NCBI GenBank assembly: GCA_951799405.1
Contig: CATOGX010000043.1
Coordinates: 82,331 to 146,330, forward strand
From: Agapetus fuscipes
Lineage: Eukaryota > Arthropoda > Insecta > Trichoptera > Glossosomatidae
DNA length: 64,000 nucleotides
Direction: 5' to 3'
Every line of letters begins with the position of its first letter. The stretch's first letter is position 1. Both the position numbers and the translations under genes were made by a program. This document shows, in pieces, positions 30,601 through 41,702 of the stretch. The notes below the pieces were generated by a model. The model was not told the DNA's origin. It did not search any database and saw only the letters and a program-made list of their open reading frames with translations.

Positions 30601-31684
30601 CATGCATCTAGAGATGACGTCACCCTGTCCTCTGCTCACTGGTATCACGGTTCGGCTGATAAGTTATCGGAACACACTGAATGTAGGTCGCGACGTGAAC
30701 CTACGACATTGACATCATGTTTAAAGATGAGCTCTAGGAATCCATCTCAAGCTAGCACATGTGTACTTTTCCTGTGTGAATCCAAATGTTCTGTGTATTT
30801 TTTTTGGTTTTAGATAAATAATATAACTGCTGACATGTGTAAGAGTGAACAAACACAGTAAGCTATTAAAACATAGACAGATTTGTGTCCCCCATTTTAT
30901 CATGTGTAAAAGGGACAGGGAGCTGAAAACCGAGACCAATGTTGGCAGTTTCAGGAAGTTGCTTTAACAGAAGCTTCAACACATAAAAGCTCCCTTGGGT
31001 GGCTAGTGCCTAGGTTAGCCAATAAACTGAGTTTTTTTTAAATTGACCAATTATTATAAGACTAAGAGGAGAAGGCTTCAAACCCATTGAAGCTGACGAA
31101 CTTACGTCAAAGTTTTGACAAAAGCGAAGGTAAGTGAATCCAGCACCTTTCATTTATGATTCTGCAACGTCAACCATTAGACTACAACCGTTCTTCGTGT
31201 GCGATACCCATAAAGATCATGCGAACACGATAACTTCCACACTCTGAGATAAGCAGCGTTACGATGCCTGACCTGCCTGTGAAGCAGATGAAGAGAGAGA
31301 CAGAGAGGTCAGCGCTGCTGGGGCAGATTGCCTTATCACCTCACTGCGGCCGCTGGTTGCGTGAGCACAGATAGTCGGTGACAACTCTGCCTCACCTCCG
31401 TCTACTATCTGCACGGTGTGATCATTGTTACATTAGGACAGGCAGAACATTGCGAGATCGCACCCGCAGTGACCACGAAAAGCCTGTGAAATAGAGGGCA
31501 TAAGGAGACGGAGCAGATCCAACGATTTCACCTAAATAATCATAAAAGACTAGCAAACATCGTAGGTCAACACCCAGCTGGAAGACCTCCTAAAGGTGGA
31601 GAGATAGCTGGACGTCCTCATCTCAGGATCCATGAGCCGATTTAAAGTTTTTTTGGTGAATCACAGATCGAAGTGTCTCGATCA
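30601..31684. other. Unannotated stretch
   Basis: No repeat family, exon or inverted repeat could be supported. A GC-rich patch lies near 31260-31420. Confidence 0.35.
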
Positions 31685-31835
31685 TGAAATAAAGGAAGAA
31701 TTGAGAGCGCTGTTATTGTGTGAATCAGACATCAAGAGCGCTCCGCGAATTTGTTCGTTTCTCTAGAGACCTAGTAGCTAAAGCTACATGAACCAAAGGT
31801 GACAGGTCTTTGATACAGACAGGACGTTTTGAAAT
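31685..31835 (-). mobile_element. Old SINE-C remnant
   Basis: GAGAGCGCTGTTATTGTGTG, AATCAGACATCAAGAGCGCT and GACAGGTCTTTGATA mark the 3' half of SINE-C on the minus strand. Confidence 0.5.
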
Positions 31836-32514
31836 CCTCCATCCGTCAAATAATGTGTTATTTTCGCATCAAATTAAATGCGCTTGCAAGTGCAGCACGG
31901 CGCATGCGTACAGCAGACCCCCAAGAATGTGAATGAATGGAACGCACAGTACAAGCGCCGTCACCCAGCATGGAAATCACGGCATTCCACCTCCAAGTGG
32001 AAGTCTTGAATTAGTCACATTAGACGTACTACAAGTCAGTACTGGCTACTCGCTCCGGGTACGCACTGCCGGGGTGATGGGTTACCCGCCGGCGATGTGC
32101 GACGATTATTCGCTCAAAAACCAATAAAACACCAACCTGGTGGTATTTACAAAGGACTAGGGAGGATATCTGAGTTTGAAACGTACCTGTGTCTCATATT
32201 TAAGTTCAGCCTTGAAAACTACTCAAAACAGCAGAAAACACCACTTCAGAAATCTTTACTTGTGAAAATAGAATAGGTTATTCACGGCATGCTGGCTCCT
32301 TGAAAAAAAGCGATTGGAAATTTCATTGTAACGTATAAAAACTATGATAAAAAAAAATTGCTGACCTATTCATTCCTGACTCATAGATAAATTGGACCAA
32401 ACAGAGTTACACAAACTTTCAGAATGCAAAAATTGACTTAAAATGGATGAAAAATTAAATAAATTTTATGGATACTAATTCACGAAACTTATTTTCAAAT
32501 GTTTACCGTGGGTT
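31836..32514. other. Unannotated stretch
   Basis: Nothing recognised. The second half is AT-rich. Confidence 0.35.
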
Positions 32515-32516
32515 TC

Positions 32517-32572
<56 letters not shown>

Positions 32573-32577
32573 TTTAT
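32515..32577. repeat. TA microsatellite
   Basis: Alternating TA over about 60 bases with regularly spaced TATG interruptions. Confidence 0.9.
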
Positions 32578-32764
32578 ACATTATTTAGGACACTTTGATC
32601 CATCACTAGGCTTTGGAAAACATAACGTTACTTTTACTAAGTAAGAAAGTCATCATGTGTTCAAATTTTTATAATAAACAGGATAGCTCTAAAATCTAAA
32701 TAATAACATCAAATTTTATAATTGTGTCTGTATCTGTTTTTTCTCCTCAATAAAATAAAATAAA

Positions 32765-32915
32765 ATCAAGTGATATTGCAAATGACTGGAACACAGTGTG
32801 AGAAAAAGAGAAGAACATGCATGAGGAGAGTGATGAATGTCGAGGAGACGAAAGAAGTGTGCAAAGTGGAGGTATTGGCCACTCCTAGTGGAATGGTGAT
32901 TGGATGCACGTACAA
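32765..32915 (+). mobile_element. RTE-like LINE 3' end fragment, second subfamily
   Basis: GCAAATGACTGGAACACAGT, then coding for RRTCMRRVMNVEETKEVC and the terminal CACTCCTAGTGGAATGGTGA. A close relative lies at 57915-58030. Confidence 0.65.
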
Positions 32916-33297
32916 GACATTTTTTCCCTTTTGTAAAGCTTGTACTCGGGTGACTGTACCCGGCCTTAGACTTACATCAGCCATGCACATGCTCTCTTGG
33001 ATTACGCAGCGCTCAAGCAAGTAACTGTTCCCGGCTTATCTGTGCATCGCGATTAGCGCACAGATTTAGCATTTATAGGCATGAGCAGCAGGAACTCACC
33101 AACTCACTCTGCTCTGTGAATGAGAAGCCAACGGGAAATATAATCTAGCCAGTACTGAGAGAAAGAGCATTGAATGTGAGATTACAATACTGCGGATATT
33201 GCAAAATTTCATCGTGAATATTTATTTATATATTTTTAATAAGTGTTGATGTCACCATTTAACTCAATGAGGAAGATCTTTTGCGACGAACTCATTT
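32916..33297. other. Unannotated stretch
   Basis: No recognised feature. Confidence 0.35.
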
Positions 33298-33365
33298 CCA
33301 AAAAAAACGGTTCATTTTGCCAATGTCACCCCTGTTTCAGGGAAGGATGGCAAGAGTTGCATATG
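33298..33365 (+). repeat. Repeat B fragment
   Basis: ACGGTTCATTTTGCCAATGT, CACCCCTGTTTCAGGGAAGG and GGCAAGAGTTGCA. Only the core is left. Confidence 0.7.
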
Positions 33366-33379
33366 AAAGATGGCAAGAG

Positions 33380-33729
33380 TAAAAAAAAAAGTTATGCAAT
33401 TTTTCTGTAATCTCAAACTTTAAACTGCTCTCCTGTACCTACCCTTAGTACGAGTTGCAAAACTTGAGTAAAGTAAAGTTTACGGAAAGTATTAAAGAGT
33501 TGTTTTCCCCAAAATCTGCCGTTTTTGTTTGTTTGAACTTGATTTTCTTCATCACTGTAACTCTTTTGCTAAGACCATAAAGTGTAAGAAACAAAAACGG
33601 CATATTTTGGGGAAAATCACTCTTTAATACATTCCGTAAAGTTTACTTTACTCAAATTTTGCAAGTCGTACAAAGGGTACAGAACAATTTAGTTTATATC
33701 GCTTATGCCCTACTGCCTTTCAACCGTCG
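33380..33729 (-). mobile_element. MITE family CGACGG, copy 3, truncated and interrupted
   Basis: Carries GTTATGCAATTTTTCTGTAA, the AAACTTTAAACTGCTCTCCTG block, and the right end CTTATGCCCTACTGCCTTTC with AACCGTCG at 33722-33729. The left inverted end is missing. A second palindromic element is inserted after CTGCTCTCCTG. Confidence 0.75.
33437..33682. mobile_element. Palindromic MITE nested in the CGACGG element
   Basis: Inverted arms of about 85 bases: CCCTTAGTACGAGTTGCAAA, AAGTAAAGTTTACGG and TTTTCCCCAAAATCTGCCG at the left mirror CGGCATATTTTGGGGAAAA, CCGTAAAGTTTACTTTACTC and GCAAGTCGTACAAAGGG at the right. The host element reads continuously (CTCTCCTG to AACAATTTAG) once it is removed. 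Confidence 0.75.
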
Positions 33730-34240
33730 ATATTTTTGAGGCAAGGGAAATTTTGTTCAAACGATATTTGAAACTATTTTTTCAGTCTTTCAAGGCCCTG
33801 GTGCAGTCGCAACTGCCATCATATTTTTCAACCCACATTACACGTTTATGCCAGCTGGATGTTTGCAAGTCCACAATAAAGATGTCGGCAGCTCATGACA
33901 CGTCTAAGCTCCTGCCACTCTGATGAGAGGATATTGTAAATATTCTAGAGAGACGTGTAGCTGGGAGGACACATTATATATGGGTCTGTATATTCTGCCT
34001 TGTAGGGCAATAAACAAGCGAGTTAAAACAACAAGATCACGCGTGTTCAGATACACTCAAGCTTATGAATTTGCCGGTATTTATTTTATAGATATATGAC
34101 ATTTGACTTTAGACTAAATAATGACATGGATAAAAAAAAATTGGAGTCACACAGACGAATTGCTAGGAAAAATGCTAAGTAATATTTTGTTTTTGGTGGC
34201 TAAGGACACAAATAGTTAAATAGATGTGAAGTTGGTCTTT
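33730..34240. other. Unannotated stretch
   Basis: No feature recognised. Confidence 0.35.
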
Positions 34241-34244
34241 TTTT

Positions 34245-34335
34245 TTTTAAGGAATCCTGGCTCCCCAATTCTTGAAAGTCTTGGGGGTCTATGTCACCCT
34301 GGAAGGGTGCCGCAGAGGTGTTGCCTTTAATTCAG
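34245..34335 (+). repeat. Repeat F fragment
   Basis: CTTGGGGGTCTATGTCACCC and GGTGCCGCAGAGGTGTTG match the fragment inserted in the tandem array near 38800-38855. Confidence 0.5.
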
Positions 34336-35055
34336 CTCACAAAAAAAAACAGTTTGGAGTATCTGTGCCGAAAAAAGGTCGTAACCGAAGATAATTTCTT
34401 CTTAATTTCGAAAACGTTGAAAATCCTATAAAACATATGATACAAAAAGGAGTTTTCTAAAGACCTATCATGCTCTGTAGGCAAGTGGGCACTTGTTTTA
34501 TTTTTTGCATGACCTTGAGGCTTGAAGTAAATAAATGAACTAGTAATTAATGACTCAAACAGCGACTTCTTAGGTAGTTTGACGTACATTTGCAAACTGA
34601 ATTCCTCTCTACGAAAATATAAAAAAAAAACTAATTTCTTACATACCTAAGTGTTTTTTTTTTTTTTTTTTTTTTATTCTTCAAGCTTTCTTTCTTTCTT
34701 TTTGGTCTACAAGCCCGGAAAGATGGATTCTACATCATTATCATCATCATCTTAATTTCTTACATGTTTGTAAAAACATAACTTGGAATAATTTATTGTA
34801 TTAAATCCTTACTTTAATGGACCTCAAGTGTTTTATAAGTCAAAGCCTGGTCTATGTCATGTAATGTGGTTTCCCTTCAGGCAGTTATATGAGATGTCAC
34901 TCTGCTTGCTAGATGGGAGCTAACGCAAATATGTTCTAGGGTTTAATATCACGAGGAGCCTTGTGCGCAGGGCGTCTCTCTTGCTCTTGCCACATGCTAC
35001 TGTAAAAGGAGTGGCACAATCATGGCCGGGACTATGATCTAGTTTAATAAATATT
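34336..35055. other. Unannotated stretch with poly-T
   Basis: A T run at 34653-34676 and CTTTCTTTCTTT near 34687. Nothing else recognised. Confidence 0.35.
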
Positions 35056-35059
35056 ACGA

Positions 35060-35290
35060 TGATTTATTTGGTGAGCGCTGATTCTGTGTGAATCACACTT
35101 CCAGAGCCCTCTGCGAGCTTGTTCGTCGCTGCAGAATGCAGTTGCTGTAAGGCTGGATGGACCTGTGCTGTGTTGACCCGTCTTTAGTAAAGGCAGATAA
35201 TTTGTTCAACCCCGTGACGAGCGTATTTGAACAATGAGATATGGTTTTGAGCTGCGCTGGGAGACGAACCCAATTCCCTCCAATCACGAG
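35060..35290 (-). mobile_element. SINE-C copy, moderately diverged
   Basis: ATTTATTTGGTGAGCGCTGA, CTCTGCGAGCTTGTTCGTCG, AGTAAAGGCAGATAATTTGTT and a box-B-like GAGACGAACCCAATTCCC. Confidence 0.75.
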
Positions 35291-35304
35291 TTTGGAACAA
35301 ACAA

Positions 35305-36095
35305 GTAGAAAATTAATGCCAGTAAGACAAAAGTACTGATTTCTGACAGAAGGGATGAATCTGAAGAATACACGTTGATGTTAAATGGTACGAAAGCCGA
35401 AATTGTGGATTAATTTAGATACTTGGGAAGTATGTTTGAAAAGAACGGGAAGATGACAAGGGAACTTGAGAATAGGGTGTGCAAGGGAAAGCAAGTGGTC
35501 GGTGCAATAGGAAGAATAGCAAAGAACAAGCGATTGACGATGGATCTGAGAATGGCGGTAAACAATGGCATATTGTTACCGACTTAGATGTATGGAAGTG
35601 AAGCATGGACAGTGAATGATAGCGAAATGAGTAAAGTACGTACGGTGGATATGAAGCATTTGAGAAGCATGACAGGAAAAACTCTGAAGGATGGAGTTAG
35701 GAATGAATGGGTAAAGAAAAAATGTAATTTGAAAGAGGATGTTTAAGTTAAGGTACAAAAGAATGTGATGAGATGGTTTGGGCATGTGGAAAGAATTAAT
35801 GATGATAGACTGACAAAGTATGTATACCTAGGTAGTGTGAATGGAAAAAGAGGTAAGGGACGACCGAGAAAAGTATGGAGTGATCAGACTGAGGAGATTG
35901 TGAAACAATGGGATATACAAAGCGAGCGTAAAAGAAGAAAATGCATGAAAAAGGTGATGGATATGAATGACTTGAAAGAGGTATGTAAAGATAGTAAGAA
36001 ATGGAGGCAACTCTGCAGAGGCTCTGGCCACCCCTAACGGAATGGTGACAGAGTTACAGTTACAGTAACAGTTACAGTAACAGTAAATACATCTT
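35305..36095 (+). pseudogene. RTE-like LINE ORF2 C-terminal half, dead copy
   Basis: The longest piece of this LINE family here. It reads NASKTKVLISDRRDE, FRYLGSMFEKNGKM, RLTMDLRMAVNNGILLPT, MYGSEAWTVNDSEMSKV, MRWFGHVERINDDRLTKYVY, GKRGKGRPRKVWSD and KKWRQLCRGSGHP. These are the RT thumb-side blocks (YLGS, LYGSE.W) and the C-terminal RWFGH..R zone of RTE-type elements. In-frame stops occur at about 35413, 35585 and 35743. The 3' end is GGAATGGTGACAGAGTTACA followed by ACAGTT/ACAGTA repeats. Confidence 0.82.
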
Positions 36096-36248
36096 TGAAA
36101 ATTACATTATAGATTGTATATAGACAATTAATTAATTAATTACAAGATTTCAATACACACTTCTGCAAAACATAAAAAGTATATTATGGGCCGGGGTTTC
36201 CTGGTCGTTAATAAAAAGTAAAGGCATTTTTTACCGCGCATTCCTATC
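36096..36248. other. Unannotated spacer
   Basis: Nothing recognised between the LINE tail and the 23-bp array. Confidence 0.3.
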
Positions 36249-36363
36249 GCATCATGGAGGAGCTAATACTCGCATCATGGAGGAGCTGATACTCGCATCA
36301 TGGAGGAGCTAATACTCGCATCATGGAGGAGCTAATACTCGCATCATGGAGGAGCTGATACTC
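36249..36363 (+). repeat. 23-bp tandem repeat, five units
   Basis: Five units of GCATCATGGAGGAGCTAATA plus CTC. The only differences are A/G at one position (CTAATA or CTGATA). Confidence 0.95.
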
Positions 36364-36855
36364 TAACTATCTGATTCTCAAACAACCAAAAATTTATGCG
36401 AAAAGTCATTTGAGTTGAATGCCTTTTAAACCGTTGTAATCCAAGTGTAAACAAATTTCCCGTTAAAACTCTACCAAAGCGTTTACCAAAAACTGCACGG
36501 GAACTAATAAAGCGCCTCCAGAGAGCGTGGAAGTTACGCTACATTTCTGTCGCTACTTAGTGGTAGATACTAGGCTTAGGTAGCTACGTATTTTGGAGTA
36601 ATGAACTCTCTGTGCGCATTTTTTGTATCGCTTATCTTGGTGTTGTGAGAATCACTTGAAGTAGTACCTCCTCCGGGAGCTCCTAGCTACCGACGCCACA
36701 ATAATTATGTTGAGTAAGCTCCTAAATCTAGCAGGACAGTGTCAAACATCTGTGGGGCCCAAGGGTCTTTCAAGGCTTTAGAAAGAGCAAGAACAAATTA
36801 ATCACAAGGCAGCATATTTCCTTAAAAGTCATAAGCAATAGGTAGCATGCTTGCA
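36364..36855. other. Unannotated stretch
   Basis: No feature recognised. Confidence 0.35.
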
Positions 36856-36860
36856 GGGCT

Positions 36861-37020
36861 GGAAGTCTCATCACCACGGTAATTCTTACCTACCAAATAT
36901 CGGTAATATTTGTATGAAGACCTGTCAATCCAAGATGGCCGCAAGTGAGCAGCTGATTAGTCTTCATACAATTATTACCGATATTCGGTAGGTAAGAATT
37001 ACCGTGGAGATGAGACTTCC
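36861..37020. mobile_element. MITE with 60-bp inverted ends (160 bp)
   Basis: The left arm GGAAGTCTCATCACCACGGT, AATTCTTACCTACC, ATATCGGTAATA, TTGTATGAAGAC is mirrored by the right arm almost base for base (GTCTTCATACAATTATTACC to GAGATGAGACTTCC). A loop of about 40 bases between the arms contains CAAGATGGCCGCAAG. Single copy in the window. Confidence 0.8.
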
Positions 37021-37269
37021 TGGTTATTAATTTTTATTTTGTCATTCAAGAAAAATCTTATAGCTTAAATAAATAGCAAAAAACACTTTTGAGAAAGCAG
37101 GTCATGTCCCTACAGTATCGACGTATCTACCAACCATATACATAAGTCGATAGCAAGCTTTGGGTGATCGCAAAGCCGAAGTTTTAACCACTGGACTACG
37201 GGAGGATATTTATACTAAACACTAGGGAAAAACGCATGCGAGCTTGGATTCCCTACTACAGACAGTTTC
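37021..37269. other. Unannotated stretch
   Basis: AACCACTGGACTACGGGAGG near 37187 is a minimal SINE-C head. Otherwise nothing recognised. Confidence 0.3.
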
Positions 37270-37495
37270 ACCATGTACGTCATGTCAAAAGCTCAGTTCA
37301 TAGAGTGCTTGCATTCCATGCTGAGAGCTCGGGTTCGAATCATCCCACCGAGGTATCAGAAATGATTTCCAGTTTCGGTGTTAATTTCAAAACCCAAAAT
37401 ATAATGCCGGCAAGGTTTACTCAGCCTTCACAAGAAATGAGTGCCAGCCCCCTCGGGAGCTGGGAAAATCCCAGTTGCGTTTGGCGTTTGCGTTT
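37270..37495 (+). mobile_element. SINE-A copy, 3' deleted
   Basis: CAAAAGCTCAGTTCATAGAG, GGGTTCGAATCATCCCACCG, TATAATGCCGGCAAGGTTTA. The body jumps from GGGAAAATCCCAGTT to a GCGTTTGCGTTTTT end. Confidence 0.8.
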
Positions 37496-37740
37496 TTCTA
37501 TCATGTTTCATACCTACTTGTTTCTTCATGCCGTCTTGCTGTACCTCTCCAGTGAAGATAGGCGATCAGCATAGCGATCCACCCAGGAAACCTTTAACAT
37601 CCAACGGCAGACCCACATTTCAAAGGCAGTGCTTCTGTTCTCTTGGCGCTGTGTGAGTGTCCACCCTTCCATGCCATAGAGGACAAGCGGACAGGTGTAA
37701 CATCTCACCATATGCAGACGTGACAACAGACCTACTAATT
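37496..37740 (-). pseudogene. RTE-like LINE reverse transcriptase fragment
   Basis: The minus strand reads VRCYTCPLVLYGMEGWTLTQ, then ENRSTAFEMWVCRWMLKVSW, then VDRYADR. The LLYG.E.WTLT and AFEMW..R.MLKISW.D blocks are diagnostic for the region after the RT core of RTE-like ORF2. No stop over about 65 codons. Confidence 0.75.
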
Positions 37741-37867
37741 TATTTGTTGAAATTATTGAAACCTATGTTACATCTTTAATTGTAAATTTTAAATTAGAAT
37801 TTTGTATTTTGTGTTTGATTTTAATGTTTATCCATTTGTTTATGTCTAAAATATTATTTGTTGTGTA

Positions 37868-38120
37868 TGTTCCTTGACTTATAGGTTGGTATGAGGCTGA
37901 CCACCCATACTTTAAAAAATGGTTATCTTTGCAAATTTCACCCCTGTTTCAGGGAACGTCGGCAAGAGTTACGGGTTATGTTCATTTGAGATTGGGTTTT
38001 TATATTGTAGGTCCACATGCAGAATGTGTTAGTGCGAACTTATACATGTCTGATTGTGGGAATGCGTTTAAAATGAATCTTAAATTATATATACTTTGCA
38101 GCTTAAATTTAGATTAAGAT
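37868..38120 (+). repeat. Repeat B copy, full length
   Basis: TTCCTTGACTTATAGGTTGG to TGCAGCTTAAATTTAGATTA. Confidence 0.85.
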
Positions 38121-38476
38121 AAGCGGACAGCTTATTAAATAAGCGCCCGTGGTTCGTGCCCGAGCACTTTTACACTAAATACCGGACTGTCTCTAGCGTA
38201 CATAAAATTAAAAACTTACTCCAAGTTTAAATAGTACGTCAACTCCCCTCGATAGTGTGAGTAAGTAAAAGGTAAGAAAAGTAAATCCCTCACTAGGCGG
38301 CTGTTGAATCTTGCATACTTTTACATATTTACGCGATTGAGGAGAGTTCACGCCATGTGTTGTACTCGGGGCGCGGTACAGGAAGCGCTACTATGACTGC
38401 GCGTATTGCGTACTTCACATGTACGCATCGAGATTACGATTTTAACAATAATTATACTATCATGTTTAACCGCATG
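38121..38476. other. Unannotated stretch
   Basis: No recognised feature. Confidence 0.35.
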
Positions 38477-38931
38477 AATGTTATACTAGTAGCAAGAATA
38501 TTATACTAGTAGCATAATATTATACTAGTAACAGAATATTATACTAGTAGCAAGAATATTATACTAGTAGCAGAATATTATACTAGTAACAGAATATTAT
38601 ACTATTAACAGAATATTATACTAGTAGCAAGAATATTATACTAGTAACAGAATATTATACTAGTAACAGAATATTATACTAGTAACAGAATATTATACTA
38701 GTAGCAGAATATTATACTAGTAGCAGAATATTATACTAGTAGCAGAATATTATTATTATTATTTTATAAGAAAGCCTATGCGGGAGACTCCCTAGATTCG
38801 AGAGACTCTAAGGGTCTATGACACTTGTTATAGTGCCGCAGAGGTGTTGGTGATGTGGCAGTTGTCCATGTCCGGTTGCAGGGCAGTTAGCTGCGCCTGG
38901 TAGCAGAATATTATTCTAGTAGCATAATATC
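38477..38931 (+). repeat. 19-20-bp AT-rich tandem array with an insertion
   Basis: About 14 units of AATATTATACTAGTAGCAG (variants AGTAAC, AGTAGCAAG) from 38477 to 38750, and one and a half more at 38900-38931. The break 38751-38899 holds ATT repeats and a repeat F fragment (GGAGACTCCCTAGATTCGAG, GTGCCGCAGAGGTGTTGG). Confidence 0.88.
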
Positions 38932-39029
38932 CTAGAGTTGTTCTTTTGCCTTGATATGGAAGTGAGTTCCCTCAGCTAGACAGAGATATACTAAAATATA
39001 AATAAACAATCAAATTATAAAATATAGAA

Positions 39030-39180
39030 GGGTTCCTTGACTATGTTTATATGAGGCTGACCCCCATACTTAAACAAAATAGTTCAATTTCCCGATGTCA
39101 CACCTGTATTAAGAGAGGTCGGCAAAAGTTGCAGGGTTCATGTTCATTTGAGCGAACATGCAGCATGTGCATGTGCGTCC
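39030..39180 (+). repeat. Diverged repeat B, 5' half
   Basis: TTCCTTGACTATGTTTATATG, AGGCTGACCCCCATACTT, GAGAGGTCGGCAAAAGTTGC. The tail half is missing. Confidence 0.65.
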
Positions 39181-39234
39181 ATACACATTACAAATATAAT
39201 AATATACATATCCAGTCCCCTCGAAAGCTGAGAA

Positions 39235-39455
39235 ACCTTCACTTTATCTCAAAGTTCAATGTCAAGGTTTACTCAGCCTTCACAAGAAATGAGAACCACC
39301 CCTTCCGGGAACTGGGAAACCCCCACTTCAACTGTAGTGGTTGCAATGTAAGGCCAGCCCCTTTACCTGTAAAAAAAATAGGTTCCACTCGCCATATGCG
39401 ATGCCTTCGGGGAAAACGCGGCAAGAAGTTATACTATATGTGTTTTAGCGTAAAT
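39235..39455 (+). mobile_element. SINE-A 3' part, tRNA head missing
   Basis: Starts TCAAGGTTTACTCAGCCTTC and ends ATACTATATGTGTTTTAGCG. A 5'-truncated insertion. Confidence 0.75.
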
Positions 39456-39639
39456 GGTATTTTTTTACTCTGCAAGAAATCTGGACATGCATGACGAAGG
39501 ATACAAGACATTTGGCTGTTTGTTATTTGGATGACTAATCCAGCCGTTTTTTCCAAGAATTATAAAAAACTGGTTTTACATCTCCTGATTGAAATTTATT
39601 CTTATCGCATACTATAAGCTTCAATAAATAAAAACATAC

Positions 39640-39940
39640 TATTATCGCCACCTTAGAGGTCAAACTGAATAAGTGCTGATTCAATCTAATCTAATCTCAG
39701 TTGCAAAGATATGTTACATTGGAAATTCACATTACATGCGTTCTCACAACCAGACACGTACAAGGTCGCGCTTGCACATGCCTCATGTGAACCTAGAACA
39801 TAAAAACTAAATCTCAAATGGGCATACACCCTGCAACTCTTGCCGTCCTTCCCTGAAACATGGGTGACATTGGCAAAGTGAGCCATTTTTACAGCATGGG
39901 TGGTCAGCCGCATACCAACCTACAAGTCAAGGAACTACAC
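39640..39940 (-). repeat. Motif I followed by a full-length repeat B
   Basis: TATCGCCACCTTAGAGGTCA, AACTGAATAAGTGCTGATT (motif I) directly precedes minus-strand B (CTAATCTAATCTCAGTTGCA to CATACCAACCTACAAGTCAA). The same order occurs at 16595. Confidence 0.75.
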
Positions 39941-40049
39941 GACCAATAACAATTTTTTGTGATCGACCTTAAAACTGATTTGCCATTTTACACTCAATGT
40001 AATTTTACTTGCTAATTTTTTTCCTAATAAATATTTAAAAATTCTGAAT

Positions 40050-40320
40050 TATGAGTTATATTTCGCACGTTTAATAATAAAGAGAAATAACTCGAAAATT
40101 GTGAAAATCGAGATTTTGTAATAAAACGCAAGAACAATGCGAAAAGAATAGGTAGAATGCGACAGCCGTTCAATTTGGACGAATATGACCGAGATAAAAC
40201 ATCGGCCGCCTTTATCATCCCATACAAGTTGTACTGGTTGTCTGAACTTCAAACTTGATTTCCCAACATTTCTGTTTTTTGAGTTATTGCTCTTTATTAT
40301 TAAACGTGCGATTTGTTTGG
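40050..40320. mobile_element. MITE family TTTCGCACG, copy 2
   Basis: The ends TTTCGCACGTTTAATAATAA and TTATTATTAAACGTGCGATTT are inverted repeats. The interior (GGTAGAATGCGACAGCCGTT, CATCGGCCGCCTTTATCATC) is shared with copy 1 at 22690-22945. No coding potential. Confidence 0.82.
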
Positions 40321-40574
40321 CTAAACAGTTAAAATGTCGGTCTCCTTATCATAAATTTTTGCTAAGTCGATCTCCTCAAGAAAAAGTATGGGCACCCCTG
40401 CTCTATACCAACCAACCAAAAATCAGAATAATCCGTTAGACCAACAAAGGAAACTAATCCGTAGGAGTATACAATACATTAATCATCCGCCGACTAAAGT
40501 GAATTTTGCATTAACAAACAATGATCCAAGAATCAACTATGGTTTAAAATGTTTCTGATTAACAGTTTTTTTTA

Positions 40575-40745
40575 TTTTTCAAATAGATTTGTGAAAAAGA
40601 ATGCCATTCCCCCACCTATTTTGCCTGGCCAGTTTGTCTTTATGCGACAGCGAATGCTGGTGTGCATGCAATGACATCTGTTTAAGCACATCCGAAGTAA
40701 ATGTCAATAGGACACGGCGCTGGCGAGGTTCGAACCGGTTTTAGT
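40575..40745 (-). mobile_element. SINE-G copy
   Basis: The plus strand reads AATAGATTTGTGAAAAAGAA, CACCTATTTTGCCTGGCCAG, TGCAATGACATCTGTTTAAG and a box-B complement GAGGTTCGAACCGG. Confidence 0.65.
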
Positions 40746-40774
40746 GTCAATAAAAAACTTTTATCTGTACTGTA

Positions 40775-41090
40775 CTGTAACTCTGTCGCCATTCCGCTAG
40801 GGGTGGCCAGAGCCTCTGCAGAGCTGCCTCCATTTTTTCCTATCCTGACATACCTCTTTCAATTCATTCATATCCATCACTTTTTTCATGCATTTTCTTC
40901 TTTTACGATCACTTTGTGTATCCCATTCTTTCACAATCTCCTCAATCTGATCATTCCATACTTTTCTCAGTCGTCCCTTCCCTCTTTTTCCTTTCATACT
41001 TTCTTTCTATAACTTTGTCAGTCTATCATCAATCATTCTTTCCACATGCCCAAACCATCTCATCACATTCTTTGTTATTCGAACACAAGC
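40775..41090 (-). mobile_element. RTE-like LINE 3' end, longest minus-strand copy
   Basis: The minus strand encodes MRWFGHVERMI, GKRGKGRLRKVWNDQIEEIV, KEWDTQSDRKRRKCMKKVMD and KKWRQLCRGSGHP, ending GGAATGGCGACAGAGTTACA with ACAGT repeats. A frameshift or stop lies near 41010 between the two blocks. Confidence 0.8.
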
Positions 41091-41670
41091 CTCCCGCTTC
41101 AAACCAGACTAAATAATTCACGCATAAGTGACCACCCTACCATGAAAATAATTTCATAAGTGACTATACATATTATATACTACATTCTTTAATACTTAAT
41201 TATAATTATTATCTTTGGCCGAGTAACGCTCCAATTTGTCAATTTCTCAGCTAACCATTTATTTATTTAGATGTTTCGTGTATTAACACTTTAAAAATTC
41301 ATATCAATTGATTTCTACTATTTTTTTTATAGAATCAAAAATACTTACTGACACGCGTTTCCATGTGAGAGTGAATGAACACAGATTGTGGACGTTACTT
41401 AACTTGTACTACCGTGGACCTTTAGCATTTACATTTCTGTATGAGACTCAGAATCATGTATTTTATGATGAGCAATATATCTACAACATCCAGTGAGAAA
41501 AAATACTCAGAGCTTGCAATTATTTGGCATTGTAACGCTTTGATGGACAGCCAGTAATGGCGTCGATAAAAAATCAAATTAAACCAGTAAAAAAACTGAG
41601 AAAAAATGAAGAAATAACGTACCAGTGATTTGGTTTAAAAGAATAATGATTTCATTATACATACCTATAG
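41091..41670. other. Unannotated stretch
   Basis: AT-rich, with no convincing exon. Confidence 0.35.

Positions 41671-41674
<4 letters not shown>

Positions 41675-41702
<28 letters not shown>

Noticed and set aside
24785..41090. Endogenous virus or LTR retrotransposon
   Set aside because: No LTR pair, protease, integrase or envelope-like sequence was seen. All reverse transcriptase pieces fit non-LTR elements with simple-repeat tails.
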